This document shows positions 16,757 through 25,131 of a DNA stretch of 64,000 bases, one piece after another. Made by a program: the position numbers and the translations under genes. Each line of letters begins with the position of its first letter. Within the stretch, counting starts at the first letter, position 1. The notes beneath the pieces were generated by a model. The model did no database searches, was not told the DNA's origin, and was given only the letters and a program-made list of their open reading frames with translations. This DNA is from Caballeronia novacaledonica. Its GTDB lineage: Bacteria; Pseudomonadota; Gammaproteobacteria; Burkholderiales; Burkholderiaceae. The DNA lies in NCBI RefSeq assembly GCF_900258035.1, contig NZ_OGTP01000014.1, positions 62,001 through 126,000 on the forward strand, given 5' to 3'.

Positions 16757-17571
16757 ACGAGTCACTGACGCAAAACGTCACCGAAGCCTTCAGCCGGTGC
16801 GCCGATGCACGCACGAAGGAAATCGTCACCGCGCTCGTGCGCCATCTGCACGCGTTCGCGCGCGAAGTGAACCTCACGCACGACGAGTGGCGGCAAGGCA
16901 TCGACTTCCTCACGGCCACGGGAAAGAAGTGCGACGGCATTCGCCAGGAGTTCATTCTGCTGTCGGATACGCTGGGTCTTTCGATCGTTCTCGACGACAT
17001 CAATCAGCATCACGATGACGCTGCGACCGAAAGCAGCCTGCTCGGCCCGTTCTATCGCGATGGCGTGAAGGAATCGGCGTTCGGTGCGAACATCGCGCAA
17101 AGCGACGGCGAACCGGTGTTCTTTCATGGCACCGTCAGCGATACGAACGGAAGGCCCGTCGCCGATGCATTGATCGAAGTGTGGCAGACCGCGCCGAACG
17201 GCATGTATGAAGGACAGGACCCGGACCAGCCCGAAGGCAATCTGCGCGGCCGCTTTCGCACGAACGCGAACGGCGCGTACGCGTTTCATTCGATCAAGCC
17301 GACGAGCTATCCCATTCCGACCGATGGCCCCGTTGGACGGTTGCTCGTCGCGACCGGTCGTCACCCGATGCGTCCCGCGCATATCCACTTTCGTATCGAC
17401 GCGCCGGGCTACGAGTCGCTCACGACCGCGCTCTATTCTTCCGACGATCCTTACGTGAACTCCGATGCGGTGTTCGGCGTAAAGCCTTCGCTCGTCGTCG
17501 AGTACGCGCCGAAAGAGGGCGGATATGAAGTCGCGCGCGATTTCACGCTGATCGCGAAGGCGCGAGCGTGA
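16753..17571 (+). CDS. Hydroxyquinol 1,2-dioxygenase (intradiol)
   Basis: A 272-residue intradiol ring-cleavage dioxygenase. The four Fe(III) ligands are visible as Tyr152 (NGMYEG), Tyr186 (KPTSYPIP), His210 and His212 (RPAHIHF). The N-terminal helical dimerisation domain (residues 1-95) and the LGPFYRDG linker match the hydroxyquinol/chlorocatechol branch. The product from 1,2,4-trihydroxybenzene is maleylacetate, which the gene upstream reduces. Translation is coupled to the reductase (ATGA) and to the Rieske gene (GTGA). Its presence beside hydroquinone dioxygenase suggests either two substrates or hydroxylation of part of the hydroquinone pool. Confidence 0.92.
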   Translation: MNESLTQNVTEAFSRCADARTKEIVTALVRHLHAFAREVNLTHDEWRQGIDFLTATGKKCDGIRQEFILLSDTLGLSIVLDDINQHHDDAATESSLLGPFYRDGVKESAFGANIAQSDGEPVFFHGTVSDTNGRPVADALIEVWQTAPNGMYEGQDPDQPEGNLRGRFRTNANGAYAFHSIKPTSYPIPTDGPVGRLLVATGRHPMRPAHIHFRIDAPGYESLTTALYSSDDPYVNSDAVFGVKPSLVVEYAPKEGGYEVARDFTLIAKARA

Positions 17572-17903
17572 ACGCGATCTGTTCGCTCGACGACGTGCCC
17601 GACGGCGGCGGCCTCGAAGCCGCGCCGTCGGTTCTCGTGCTGCGCCGTGGCGGCGAAGCGTGGGCGTATCGCAACGTCTGCCCGCACTTCTCGATACCGC
17701 TCAACTACGAGCCGGATGCGTTCTGGACCTACGAAGGCGGACTGCTGATGTGCGCCCATCACAGCGCGATGTTTCGCTTCGAGGACGGCGTGTGCGTCGA
17801 TGGTCCGTGTCTCGGCGCGAGCCTCAGGCGCATTCCGATCCGCATCGAAAATGGCGTCGTGCTGGTCGCGGAAGACGTGCTTACATCGGATGCGCGGCGA
17901 TGA
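17568..17903 (+). CDS. Small Rieske [2Fe-2S] protein
   Basis: A 111-residue Rieske ferredoxin with CPH (VCPHFSIPLN) and CAHH (LLMCAHHSAMF) cluster ligands. The spacing between the two ligand pairs is somewhat long, with an insertion NYEPDAFWTYEGG. There is no signal peptide, so it is cytoplasmic. The GTG start overlaps the TGA of the intradiol dioxygenase (GTGA). It may reduce or reactivate one of the dioxygenases or serve an oxygenase encoded elsewhere; none is present in this operon. Its last 23 bases overlap the 3' end of the convergent glycoside hydrolase gene. Confidence 0.85.
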   Translation: MNAICSLDDVPDGGGLEAAPSVLVLRRGGEAWAYRNVCPHFSIPLNYEPDAFWTYEGGLLMCAHHSAMFRFEDGVCVDGPCLGASLRRIPIRIENGVVLVAEDVLTSDARR

Positions 17904-19107
17904 AATTCTTGAACGCGGTGTAAGCGGGCTTCGGCGTGAAGCCGTCGAACTTCAGGAGACCGTATGCGCCTTCGCCGTGCACGGGATCGTCGTCATAGAG
18001 CTCGTAGGCCTGAATCGATTCGATATCGTATGTCGATGCAAGCGCGACGAACTGCGCCATCATGCGATTGCCGACGAGATACGCGGCGATCTGCTGATCG
18101 GTGCCGTAGTTCGGGCGCACGCCGAACTCGTTGATCCAGATCGGCTTGCCGAGCGCCTTGAGGTCGGCGAGCACGTCATGACAGCCGGTGCCGCCGCACG
18201 CGTTGGTGATATCGCCCTGTTCCGAGTACCAGTGCCACGCGGTGATGTCCCAGTCGACGACAGGATGCCCGACGGTGCCATCGGGCTCCATGCCCGCCGC
18301 GAGCATCTGTTGAAAGCCGTAGTGCAGCCACGTGCCGCCGCCCATGACGATCTTGCCGGACGTGTCCACCGACTTGATGCCCGCGATCATCCCGCGAATC
18401 ACGCCGCGCAGGATTCGGAACTTCACGATATCGAATTGCTGCGGATAGATGCCATCGACATTGCCGATGAGCAATTGCGCTTCCATCTCGTTGGTGACTT
18501 CGTAGTATGGGTAGCGGCGCGAGGTCGCCGTCTGCTGTCCGAGCGCGAAGCCCACATCGTACGCTTCGGTTTCGTCGTTGAACGTATCGATGCTCATGAG
18601 CATCACCGGATACACGGTGATGCCCCCGGCCGCCATCGTTTGAGCGATGCCCGCGAGCTTGTTCGCGGTGCCCTGGCTATATACCTCGTTGCGATACAGC
18701 TTCACGCCCAGGTCCTGCAATTGCGAAAGCTGCAACGCGGGGCTGGAGATATCGTAGGCGCCGCCCTCGTTATTGTGGCCGTTCACGCCGTAGAAGGGCC
18801 GGACGGATGGCAGCGGCGTCGTGGTGTCGCCGGCGGTGCTGCCCGGATTCGTCGATGAAGAATTCGTCGTGATGTTCGTCGTTTCCGTGCCCGAGGCCGG
18901 AATATCCGTTGCCGGGACGGGCACGGCGGATGCGGATGCGGAGGCGGTTGCGGTCGCGGTCGCGGTCGCGGTTGCACTGCCGCTACGCGAGGCGTCCGAG
19001 GATGAAGCGGCGCTGTCGCCACCGCCGCCACCGCCGCCGCATGCGGCAAGCAGCACGCTCGCCGCGACCGCGAACGTGACGGCTTTGCATAGATTGAAGT
19101 TCGTCAT
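17881..19107 (-). CDS. Lipoprotein with clan-A glycoside hydrolase-like domain
   Basis: A 408-residue predicted lipoprotein: the lipobox LLAAC places the lipidated Cys at residue 23, followed by seven glycines and a low-complexity Ser/Ala/Thr linker to about residue 100. The rest is a TIM-barrel-like domain with Asn206-Glu207 (YYEVTNEMEA) and Glu327 (KPIWINEFGV), the acid/base and nucleophile pattern of clan GH-A hydrolases. The substrate is unknown; a surface glycan or plant polysaccharide is plausible. The start (19107) is uncertain because no good ribosome-binding site is seen; 13 more codons extend to 19146. It converges with the hydroquinone operon and is not part of it. Confidence 0.8.
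   Translation of the reverse strand: MTNFNLCKAVTFAVAASVLLAACGGGGGGGDSAASSSDASRSGSATATATATATASASASAVPVPATDIPASGTETTNITTNSSSTNPGSTAGDTTTPLPSVRPFYGVNGHNNEGGAYDISSPALQLSQLQDLGVKLYRNEVYSQGTANKLAGIAQTMAAGGITVYPVMLMSIDTFNDETEAYDVGFALGQQTATSRRYPYYEVTNEMEAQLLIGNVDGIYPQQFDIVKFRILRGVIRGMIAGIKSVDTSGKIVMGGGTWLHYGFQQMLAAGMEPDGTVGHPVVDWDITAWHWYSEQGDITNACGGTGCHDVLADLKALGKPIWINEFGVRPNYGTDQQIAAYLVGNRMMAQFVALASTYDIESIQAYELYDDDPVHGEGAYGLLKFDGFTPKPAYTAFKNFIAAHPM
18925..18978. repeat. Hexanucleotide-type repeats coding Ala-Thr/Ala-Ser linker
   Basis: Tandem GCGGAT and GCGGTC units encode an (AT)n(AS)n linker in the lipoprotein. Slippage here could change linker length in steps of two residues without breaking the frame, because the units are six bases long. 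Confidence 0.6.
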
Positions 19108-19407
19108 GTACATACGCACTACTAACTGGTAGATATTCGTGTCCACGAAGTAGGCGCACGTTCCGCGAGTCGTCCGGGCGAAGACGGACGGACCGATGAC
19201 GGACCTTCATCCCGCGTCAGGCGCGAAATGAGTGGAATGCTCGTCTGTCAGCCCCGATGAGCCGCCCGGAGAAGGGCGCTGCCGGAAGCAGGGGCGAAGG
19301 AAAGACCGCGCCGAAACCGGTCTCAATAGGGTTTACGGCGGGGATGGACGAGACTTGAACGCGTTTCGCGCAAAGCAAACGTTGCGACGATACGCGATCG
19401 GGAATTC
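19108..19407. other. Intergenic leader region, no gene seen
   Basis: 300 bp between the GH lipoprotein start and the end of the gntR-type gene, all upstream of the lipoprotein on the - strand. It is GC-rich with several short complementary stretches but matches no riboswitch or small-RNA family I can recognise. It probably contains the lipoprotein promoter and a long untranslated leader. Confidence 0.3.
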
Positions 19408-20151
19408 TTACCCCGAATGCGGCCGATCCGCTTCGAGCGGTGAGCCGCCCAGGATCGACGTGGCATCGGCGCGTGCGTTGTCGAGTTGCACGACGCTCGC
19501 CTGACGCGCCGCGAGCGCGTCGCGGTTCGCGATTGCGGTGAAGATCGCCTTGTGACGCGGCAGCGACAGCGCGTGCGTGTTCGGATGACGGCTCGTCAAC
19601 TTGATCGATTCGCTGAGCGCGAGCGACAGCATGTTGCCGATATACGAGAGCATGTCGTTGTGCGTCGCCGTCATGATCGCGCGATGAAACGCCAGATCCG
19701 GTTCGAGCAGATCTTCCGCGGTTTGCGCACCTTCCATCCGTTCATAGGCGACGGCAATGTGCGCGATGTCCTCGTCCGTGGCGGAAATGGCCGCGAGCGC
19801 CGCAGCGGCCGGCTCGATGATCTGGCGCACCGTCATCAGCGAGCGGAAGAACTCGCCTTCGGGAAGATGGTTGATGGTCCAGACGAGCACATCGGGGTCG
19901 AGCATGTGCCACTCGTCGCGTGCGCGCACGACGCTGCCCACGCGCGGCTTCGATACGACGAGTCCTTTCGCAACGAGCACGCGCGTCGCCTCGCGCAGCA
20001 CAGGCCGGCTCACGCCGTAGCTTTCGCACAGCGTGGGCTCGGCGGGAAGACGCTCGCCCGGCCTGATGCGCCCGCTCACGATCTGCATGCCGAGCTCCTG
20101 CACGATGCGTCCGTGCATGCTCTTGCGTTGCTTGGGGTTGCGGTAATCCAT
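19408..20151 (-). CDS. GntR/FadR-family regulator (FCD domain)
   Basis: A 247-residue regulator. The N-terminal winged helix is clear (GRIVQELGMQIVSGRIRPGERLPAEPTLCESYGVSRPVLREATRVLVAKGLV), followed by an all-helical FCD ligand domain with DLAFHRAIMTATHN and a HKAIFTAIANRD metal/ligand-site segment. This subgroup commonly represses sugar-acid genes (DgoR-like). It is the last gene of the ABC-transporter operon (20-base gap from the ATPase gene) and faces no gene directly. Its likely target is the divergent promoter region at 23.05-23.38 kb between the transporter and the dehydratase. Confidence 0.9.
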   Translation of the reverse strand: MDYRNPKQRKSMHGRIVQELGMQIVSGRIRPGERLPAEPTLCESYGVSRPVLREATRVLVAKGLVVSKPRVGSVVRARDEWHMLDPDVLVWTINHLPEGEFFRSLMTVRQIIEPAAAALAAISATDEDIAHIAVAYERMEGAQTAEDLLEPDLAFHRAIMTATHNDMLSYIGNMLSLALSESIKLTSRHPNTHALSLPRHKAIFTAIANRDALAARQASVVQLDNARADATSILGGSPLEADRPHSG

Positions 20152-20170
20152 GATGCGGCCTGCGCGATGT

Positions 20171-20938
20171 CTAGCTTGCGGTCGTCGCGCGCATCGCCCG
20201 ATATTCCCGCCTCACGATATCCATCAACTCCGCGACCGACGTATTCGCGCTGCGCTGCTCGTACGTCACGCGTCCGCGCTGCATCAACATGATGCGATCC
20301 GCGATATCGAGCGTCTGCGCATAGTTGTGCATGATCATGATGATCGAGAGGCCGCCTTTCTCTTTCAGGCGCATCACGAGATCGATGATGAGCGCGGCCT
20401 CGCGCGCGCCCATCGCGGCGAGCGGTTCGTCGAGGAGCAGAATCTTCGCGTTCGAATGCACCGCGCGCGCGACGGCGATGGCCTGACGCTGGCCGCCCGA
20501 CAATCGCTCGACGGGCAGGTCGACGGAAGGCACGTGCACGCCGATATCCTCGAGGCATTGCGCCGCACGCTCGCGCATCTGCTTGTGATCGACGAGACGA
20601 AATGGTCCTCGCCGCACGATCTCGCGATTGAGGAACATGTTGTGGTAGATCGACAGCGAATTCGCGAGCGCGAGATCCTGATACACGCATTCGATGCCGA
20701 GCGCGCGCGCATGATCGACCGACTTGAGCAACGTCTCTTCGCCGTGTACGTGCAGCGCGCCGCTCGTCTGCTGATGAAAGCCCGTGAGTATCTTGACGAG
20801 CGTGGACTTGCCCGCGCCGTTGTCGCCGAGAATGCCGAGGATTTCGCCCTTGCCGAGCGTGAGCGATACGCCGTCGAGCGCGGTGACCGCGCCGAAGCGC
20901 TTGACGAGGTTATCGCCGCGCAGTGCGAGATCGTTCAT
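20171..20938 (-). CDS. Sugar ABC transporter ATP-binding protein (single-domain)
   Basis: A 255-residue ABC ATPase: Walker A GDNGAGKST, Q-loop YQDLAL, signature LSGGQRQ, Walker B ILLLDEP, and a switch His in MIMHNY. It has only one nucleotide-binding domain, unlike the double RbsA/XylG proteins, so it must act as a homodimer. This is the FrcA-like arrangement. The ATG at 20938 overlaps the permease stop (TGATG); a GTG one codon upstream is possible. Together with the permease and binding protein it makes a complete importer. Confidence 0.93.
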   Translation of the reverse strand: MNDLALRGDNLVKRFGAVTALDGVSLTLGKGEILGILGDNGAGKSTLVKILTGFHQQTSGALHVHGEETLLKSVDHARALGIECVYQDLALANSLSIYHNMFLNREIVRRGPFRLVDHKQMRERAAQCLEDIGVHVPSVDLPVERLSGGQRQAIAVARAVHSNAKILLLDEPLAAMGAREAALIIDLVMRLKEKGGLSIIMIMHNYAQTLDIADRIMLMQRGRVTYEQRSANTSVAELMDIVRREYRAMRATTAS

Positions 20939-21948
20939 CACCGTGCTCCCTTGCGGCGGATGCGCCCGACGTGAATGTTGAAGATCATCGCGGCGAGAAT
21001 CGCGGCTCCGAGAATGATGTTGAACGTGAACGCATTGATGCCGATGAGCGTGAAGCCGTCGCTCAGAATGCCGAGCACCGCCGCGCCGAGCAAACCGCCG
21101 ACGATCGTGCCCGAGCCGCCCGTCAACGGCGTGCCGCCGATCACGGCCGCGGCGACCGCGAGGAACATGATCTGATTGCCGCCCGCTTGCGGATCGATCG
21201 ACGTGATGCGAAAGCTTTCGAGAATGCCCGTGAAGCCCGCGAGCACGGCGGCGATCACGAAGTTACCGAGCCGCAGCCGGTTCACGTGGATGCCGGCCTC
21301 GCTCGCCCCGAGCGCATTCGCGCCCGCCGCCTGCGTATGCAGACCCCAGCGCGTATGCCGCAACAACACGTGCATGACGAACGCGATCGCCACGGTCCAG
21401 ATGATCTCGCTATAGCCCCACGCGCCCATGACGGCGGCGAATTCCGGCGAGCCGGGCGTCGCGGCGGGCGTGCCGCGCGAAAGCGTCAACGTGATGCCGT
21501 TGATCAGAAAGAGCGTGCCGAGCGTCGTCACGAAGGAGGGCAGACGCAAATAGACCGTCACCGCTCCGTTGACGAAGCCGATGATCGAGGCCGCGACGAG
21601 CCCCGCGATCACCGCGAGCCACATCGGCGCGCCCGCCTCGTTCGCGAAGACCATCATGAACGGCGCGAACGCGAACACCATGCCCGCCGACAGATCGATG
21701 TCGCCGCCGATCATCAACATGATCTCGCCGAACGCGATGATCGCCACCGGCGCGACATACTGCGAGAGATTGACGAGGCTCGCGTTGCTCAGCAGGAAGT
21801 CGTGATTGACGAACTGGAAATACGCCGCGAGCAGCGCGGCGACGAGCAGGATGCGCAACTCGGGCGCCCAATGCGACGCCCACGCACCGCGCGGACTGCT
21901 CATTTGCGCGGGCGTGGTTGCTTTACGAGGTTCGTTCACTGTGTTCAT
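20938..21948 (-). CDS. Sugar ABC transporter permease (RbsC/FrcC type)
   Basis: A 336-residue inner-membrane permease of the branched BPD_transp_2 family, with eight to ten hydrophobic segments and the family's GDIDLSAG motif (residues 82-89) and GGTPLTGGSGTIVGGLLGA near the C-terminus. Substrates in this family are ribose, xylose, arabinose, fructose and inositol. Its start overlaps the binding-protein stop and its stop overlaps the ATPase start, so the three subunits are translationally coupled. Confidence 0.92.
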   Translation of the reverse strand: MNTVNEPRKATTPAQMSSPRGAWASHWAPELRILLVAALLAAYFQFVNHDFLLSNASLVNLSQYVAPVAIIAFGEIMLMIGGDIDLSAGMVFAFAPFMMVFANEAGAPMWLAVIAGLVAASIIGFVNGAVTVYLRLPSFVTTLGTLFLINGITLTLSRGTPAATPGSPEFAAVMGAWGYSEIIWTVAIAFVMHVLLRHTRWGLHTQAAGANALGASEAGIHVNRLRLGNFVIAAVLAGFTGILESFRITSIDPQAGGNQIMFLAVAAAVIGGTPLTGGSGTIVGGLLGAAVLGILSDGFTLIGINAFTFNIILGAAILAAMIFNIHVGRIRRKGAR

Positions 21949-23054
21949 CAGGACTTGATCGCGCCTTTCATCGGCACGATTTGCGGCTTGGTGGTCTTGC
22001 CTTCATAACGCGTCGAGGTGTTCAGATAAGGCTCGACCGTGTCCTTCGTCACGAACTTGAGACCCGTGTTGATGTTCGCCGGCCCGACGAGCCCGCCCGA
22101 GGCGAGGAACACGAACGCCTCCATCACGGTATAAAAGCCCTGCACGTAGGGCTGCTGGTCGATGGTGAAATCGAGGAAGCCTTCGTGAATGAGCTGAATG
22201 GTCTGCGGCAACAGATCGAAGCCGCCGCCATGCACGCCCTTCGACGGCAGGTTCGATTCCTTCATCACCTGCGCGACGCCCTGCGTGCTGCCCGCATCGA
22301 CGGCGAACATGCCTTTCAGGTCCTGATGGCCGAGATAGAACGACTTGATCTTCGAAAGCTCTTCGTTGACGGTCGCGCCTGTCGCCACGGTTTGAATGTC
22401 GATCTTCTTGCCTGACTTCTTGATCGCATCGCTCGCGCCGTCGAGACGCGGCTGGATGTTCAATTGCCCCGGCGTCGCGATGAAGAGCGCGACCATGCCG
22501 CTGTCGATCATGCTCGCGATGCGCTCGCCCATCTGATAACCCGACAAATACAGGTCCTGACCGATATACGCGAGGCGCGGATTGCTCTTGCCGCGCGGCG
22601 CGTCGGCGTTGTAAGCGAAGACGGGAATGCCGGCGTCGAGCGCGGCCTGGATGGGCTTGTCGAATGCGTTCGGATCGACGATAGGCACGGCGATCGCGTC
22701 GGCTTTCGCGGCGATCGCCGAGTTCACCGCGCGCACCATTTCGCCCGCGTCGGACGTGGCCGAGCCGGTCCACTGATAGTCCATGCCGAACATGGAGCAC
22801 GCGTCCTGAATGCCGTACTGCGTAGGCACGAAGAACGGATTCGTCGTCACATGATTGACGAACACGATCTTCCATTTCTTGTGCTGCGGGAACGCCGCTT
22901 CGGCCGCCTGCGCGGTCGAGATCAGCCCGCCGCCGCCGGCCACGCCGCCCAGGAGCGACAGCGCCGCGCCGAGTCCCGCGCCCTGCATGATGCCGCGCCG
23001 GCCCGCACTGATGAGCTTGCTGTCTTTTGCGTCGTCATCCCGATCTTGCGCCAT
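21948..23054 (-). CDS. Sugar ABC transporter substrate-binding protein
   Basis: A 368-residue periplasmic-binding protein (peripla_BP_4 type). A long N-terminal region with GRRGIMQGAG and a hydrophobic stretch to STAQA suggests a Tat-type signal (residues about 20-54). The mature part has IVFVNHVTTNPFFVPTQYG, SDAGEMVRAVNSAIAAKADAIAVPIVDP and AVDAGSTQGVAQVM, typical of ribose/xylose binders. The start is the ATG at 23054, behind GGAGGA. It is the first gene of the four-gene operon and is divergent from the aldonate dehydratase, which points to a pentose or aldonate substrate. Confidence 0.9.
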   Translation of the reverse strand: MAQDRDDDAKDSKLISAGRRGIMQGAGLGAALSLLGGVAGGGGLISTAQAAEAAFPQHKKWKIVFVNHVTTNPFFVPTQYGIQDACSMFGMDYQWTGSATSDAGEMVRAVNSAIAAKADAIAVPIVDPNAFDKPIQAALDAGIPVFAYNADAPRGKSNPRLAYIGQDLYLSGYQMGERIASMIDSGMVALFIATPGQLNIQPRLDGASDAIKKSGKKIDIQTVATGATVNEELSKIKSFYLGHQDLKGMFAVDAGSTQGVAQVMKESNLPSKGVHGGGFDLLPQTIQLIHEGFLDFTIDQQPYVQGFYTVMEAFVFLASGGLVGPANINTGLKFVTKDTVEPYLNTSTRYEGKTTKPQIVPMKGAIKS

Positions 23055-23383
23055 GTGTTCCTCCGTTCTCTTCTTCGTTGGTCGATGGGTCGACTCATCG
23101 TCGATCACGTTCAGATACTGGGTTTCACGGCACGTCGTCCGCACGCGGCTTTCATGAATGAAAGACGTGAGCGTTGCGGACGACGATGCGAACAGTGTGC
23201 GAGAGGGCGATTCGAAAGCGCGGCGTATTTGAACTAGTAATTGGGAACTGCAAAGTCCGCGCGCCGACTTCAATAGACAAACTATATGCAGAGTGTTTTG
23301 ACGTTTCGATTAGCGTTTTCCCGGTGCATGTCCTCGATATAGTCATGCTATTTATAGGACTTTCTTGCAGAGTGAGCACAGCC
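23055..23383. promoter_or_regulatory. Divergent promoter region with nested palindromes
   Basis: A 329-bp gap between the ABC operon and the dehydratase. It holds a perfect 11-bp inverted repeat CGTCGTCCGCA (23133-23143) / TGCGGACGACG (23175-23185), enclosing a second perfect palindrome CTTTCAT-GA-ATGAAAG (23149-23164). These are good operator candidates for the GntR regulator. A TATAGT word at 23338-23343 could be a -10 element for the dehydratase. Confidence 0.6.
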
Positions 23384-25126
23384 ATGAGCGCCCCCAAAAC
23401 CAAGCTCCGCTCGGCCGCGTGGTTCGGCACCGCCGACAAGAACGGCTTCATGTACCGGAGCTGGATGAAAAACCAGGGCATTCCGGATCACGAGTTCGCG
23501 GGCAAGCCGGTCATCGGCATATGTAATACGTGGTCCGAACTAACGCCGTGCAATTCGCACTTTCGCAAGCTCGCCGAACACGTGAAGCGCGGCGTGTATG
23601 AAGCGGGCGGATTTCCCGTCGAGTTTCCGGTGTTCTCGAACGGCGAATCGAACCTGCGGCCTACCGCGATGTTCACGCGCAATCTCGCGAGCATGGACGT
23701 CGAGGAAGCGATACGCGGCAATCCCGTCGATGCGGTCGTGCTGCTCGTCGGCTGCGACAAGACGACGCCCGCGCTGCTGATGGGCGCGGCGAGTTGCGAC
23801 GTGCCCGCGATCGTCGTCTCCGGCGGCCCGATGCTCAACGGCAAGCACGAAGGCCGCGACATCGGCTCGGGCACCGTCGTGTGGCAATTGAGCGAGCAGG
23901 TCAAGGCGGGCAAGATTTCGATCCACGAATTCATGTCGGCGGAAGCGGGCATGTCGCGTTCCACGGGCACCTGCAACACGATGGGCACCGCATCGACGAT
24001 GGCCTGCATGGCCGAAGCGCTCGGCGTCACGCTGCCGCACAACGCGGCGATCCCGGCCGTCGATTCGCGGCGCTATGTGCTCGCGCATCTGTCGGGCATG
24101 CGCATCGTCGAGATGGCCCTGGAAGACTTGCGTCTTTCGAAGCTGCTCACGCGCGAGGCGTTCGAGAATGCGATTCGCGCAAACGCGGCGATCGGCGGTT
24201 CGACGAATGCGGCGATTCATCTGAAGGCGATTGCGGGGCGCATCGGCGTGAAGCTCGAACTCGACGACTGGACGCGCATCGGCCGCGGCACGCCGACGCT
24301 CGTCGACCTGCAGCCGTCGGGCCGCTTCCTGATGGAAGAGTTTTATTACGCGGGTGGTTTGCCTGCAGTCTTGCGGCGTCTCGGCGAAGCGAACCTGATT
24401 CCGCATCCGGATGCGCTCACCGCGAACGGCCACACGCTCTGGGAGAACGTGAAGGAAGCGCCGCTTTACAACGACGAAGTGATTCGCCCGATCGAGAAGC
24501 CGCTCGTCGCGGATGGCGGATTGTGCGTGCTGCGCGGCAATCTCGCGCCGAACGGCGCGGTGCTGAAGCCATCGGCGGCGACGCCCGCGCTGCTGAAGCA
24601 TCGCGGCCGCGCGGTCGTCTTCGAGAACTTCGACGACTACAAGCGGCGTATCGCCGATCCCGATCTCGATGTCACGGCGGACTCCGTGCTCGTGATGAAG
24701 AACTGCGGCCCGAAGGGCTATCCGGGCATGGCCGAGGTCGGCAACATGGGCCTGCCGCCGAAGCTGCTGGCGCAAGGCGTGACGGACATGGTGCGCGTAT
24801 CGGATGCGCGCATGAGCGGCACGGCGTATGGCACGGTGGTGCTGCACGTCGCACCCGAGGCGCGCGCGGGCGGGCCGCTCGCGATCGTGCGCGACGGCGA
24901 CTGGATCGAGCTCGATTGCGACAAGGGCCTGCTGCGCATCGATATCGACGACGAGGAAATCCGCACGCGCCTCGATGCGTGGCTAGCGGCGAAGAGCGAG
25001 ATTCCCGAGGATCGCACGGGCTATCGCAAGCTGTATGTGGAGCACGTGTTGCAAGCCGATGAAGGTTGCGACTTCGACTTTCTCGTCGGCTGCCGTGGCG
25101 CGGAAGTGCCGAAGCATTCGCACTGA
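23384..25126 (+). CDS. IlvD/Edd-family dehydratase, probably aldonate (L-arabonate type)
   Basis: A 580-residue dehydratase of the IlvD/Edd superfamily. Fe-S and active-site landmarks: ICNTWSELTPCNSHF, LLVGCDKTTPALLMGAAS, TGTCNTMGTASTMACMAEALG, and VLVMKNCGPKGYPGMAEVGNMGLP. The length and GTCNTMGTAS pattern fit the sugar-acid branch (L-arabonate/D-xylonate/gluconate-type dehydratases) better than branched-chain amino acid IlvD. The product would be a 2-keto-3-deoxy sugar acid. No downstream pathway enzyme follows, so the route is completed elsewhere. It is divergent from a sugar ABC importer and its GntR regulator, consistent with pentose or aldonate use. Confidence 0.88.
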   Translation: MSAPKTKLRSAAWFGTADKNGFMYRSWMKNQGIPDHEFAGKPVIGICNTWSELTPCNSHFRKLAEHVKRGVYEAGGFPVEFPVFSNGESNLRPTAMFTRNLASMDVEEAIRGNPVDAVVLLVGCDKTTPALLMGAASCDVPAIVVSGGPMLNGKHEGRDIGSGTVVWQLSEQVKAGKISIHEFMSAEAGMSRSTGTCNTMGTASTMACMAEALGVTLPHNAAIPAVDSRRYVLAHLSGMRIVEMALEDLRLSKLLTREAFENAIRANAAIGGSTNAAIHLKAIAGRIGVKLELDDWTRIGRGTPTLVDLQPSGRFLMEEFYYAGGLPAVLRRLGEANLIPHPDALTANGHTLWENVKEAPLYNDEVIRPIEKPLVADGGLCVLRGNLAPNGAVLKPSAATPALLKHRGRAVVFENFDDYKRRIADPDLDVTADSVLVMKNCGPKGYPGMAEVGNMGLPPKLLAQGVTDMVRVSDARMSGTAYGTVVLHVAPEARAGGPLAIVRDGDWIELDCDKGLLRIDIDDEEIRTRLDAWLAAKSEIPEDRTGYRKLYVEHVLQADEGCDFDFLVGCRGAEVPKHSH

Positions 25127-25131
25127 GCGCG

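Noticed and set aside
19147..19407. Possible riboswitch upstream of the lipoprotein
   Set aside because: Several short GC helices could form, but no conserved core of a known riboswitch class was recognisable.
23055..23273. N-terminal extension of the sugar-binding protein
   Set aside because: The extension covers the palindromes and promoter; GGAGGA sits just ahead of the ATG at 23054.
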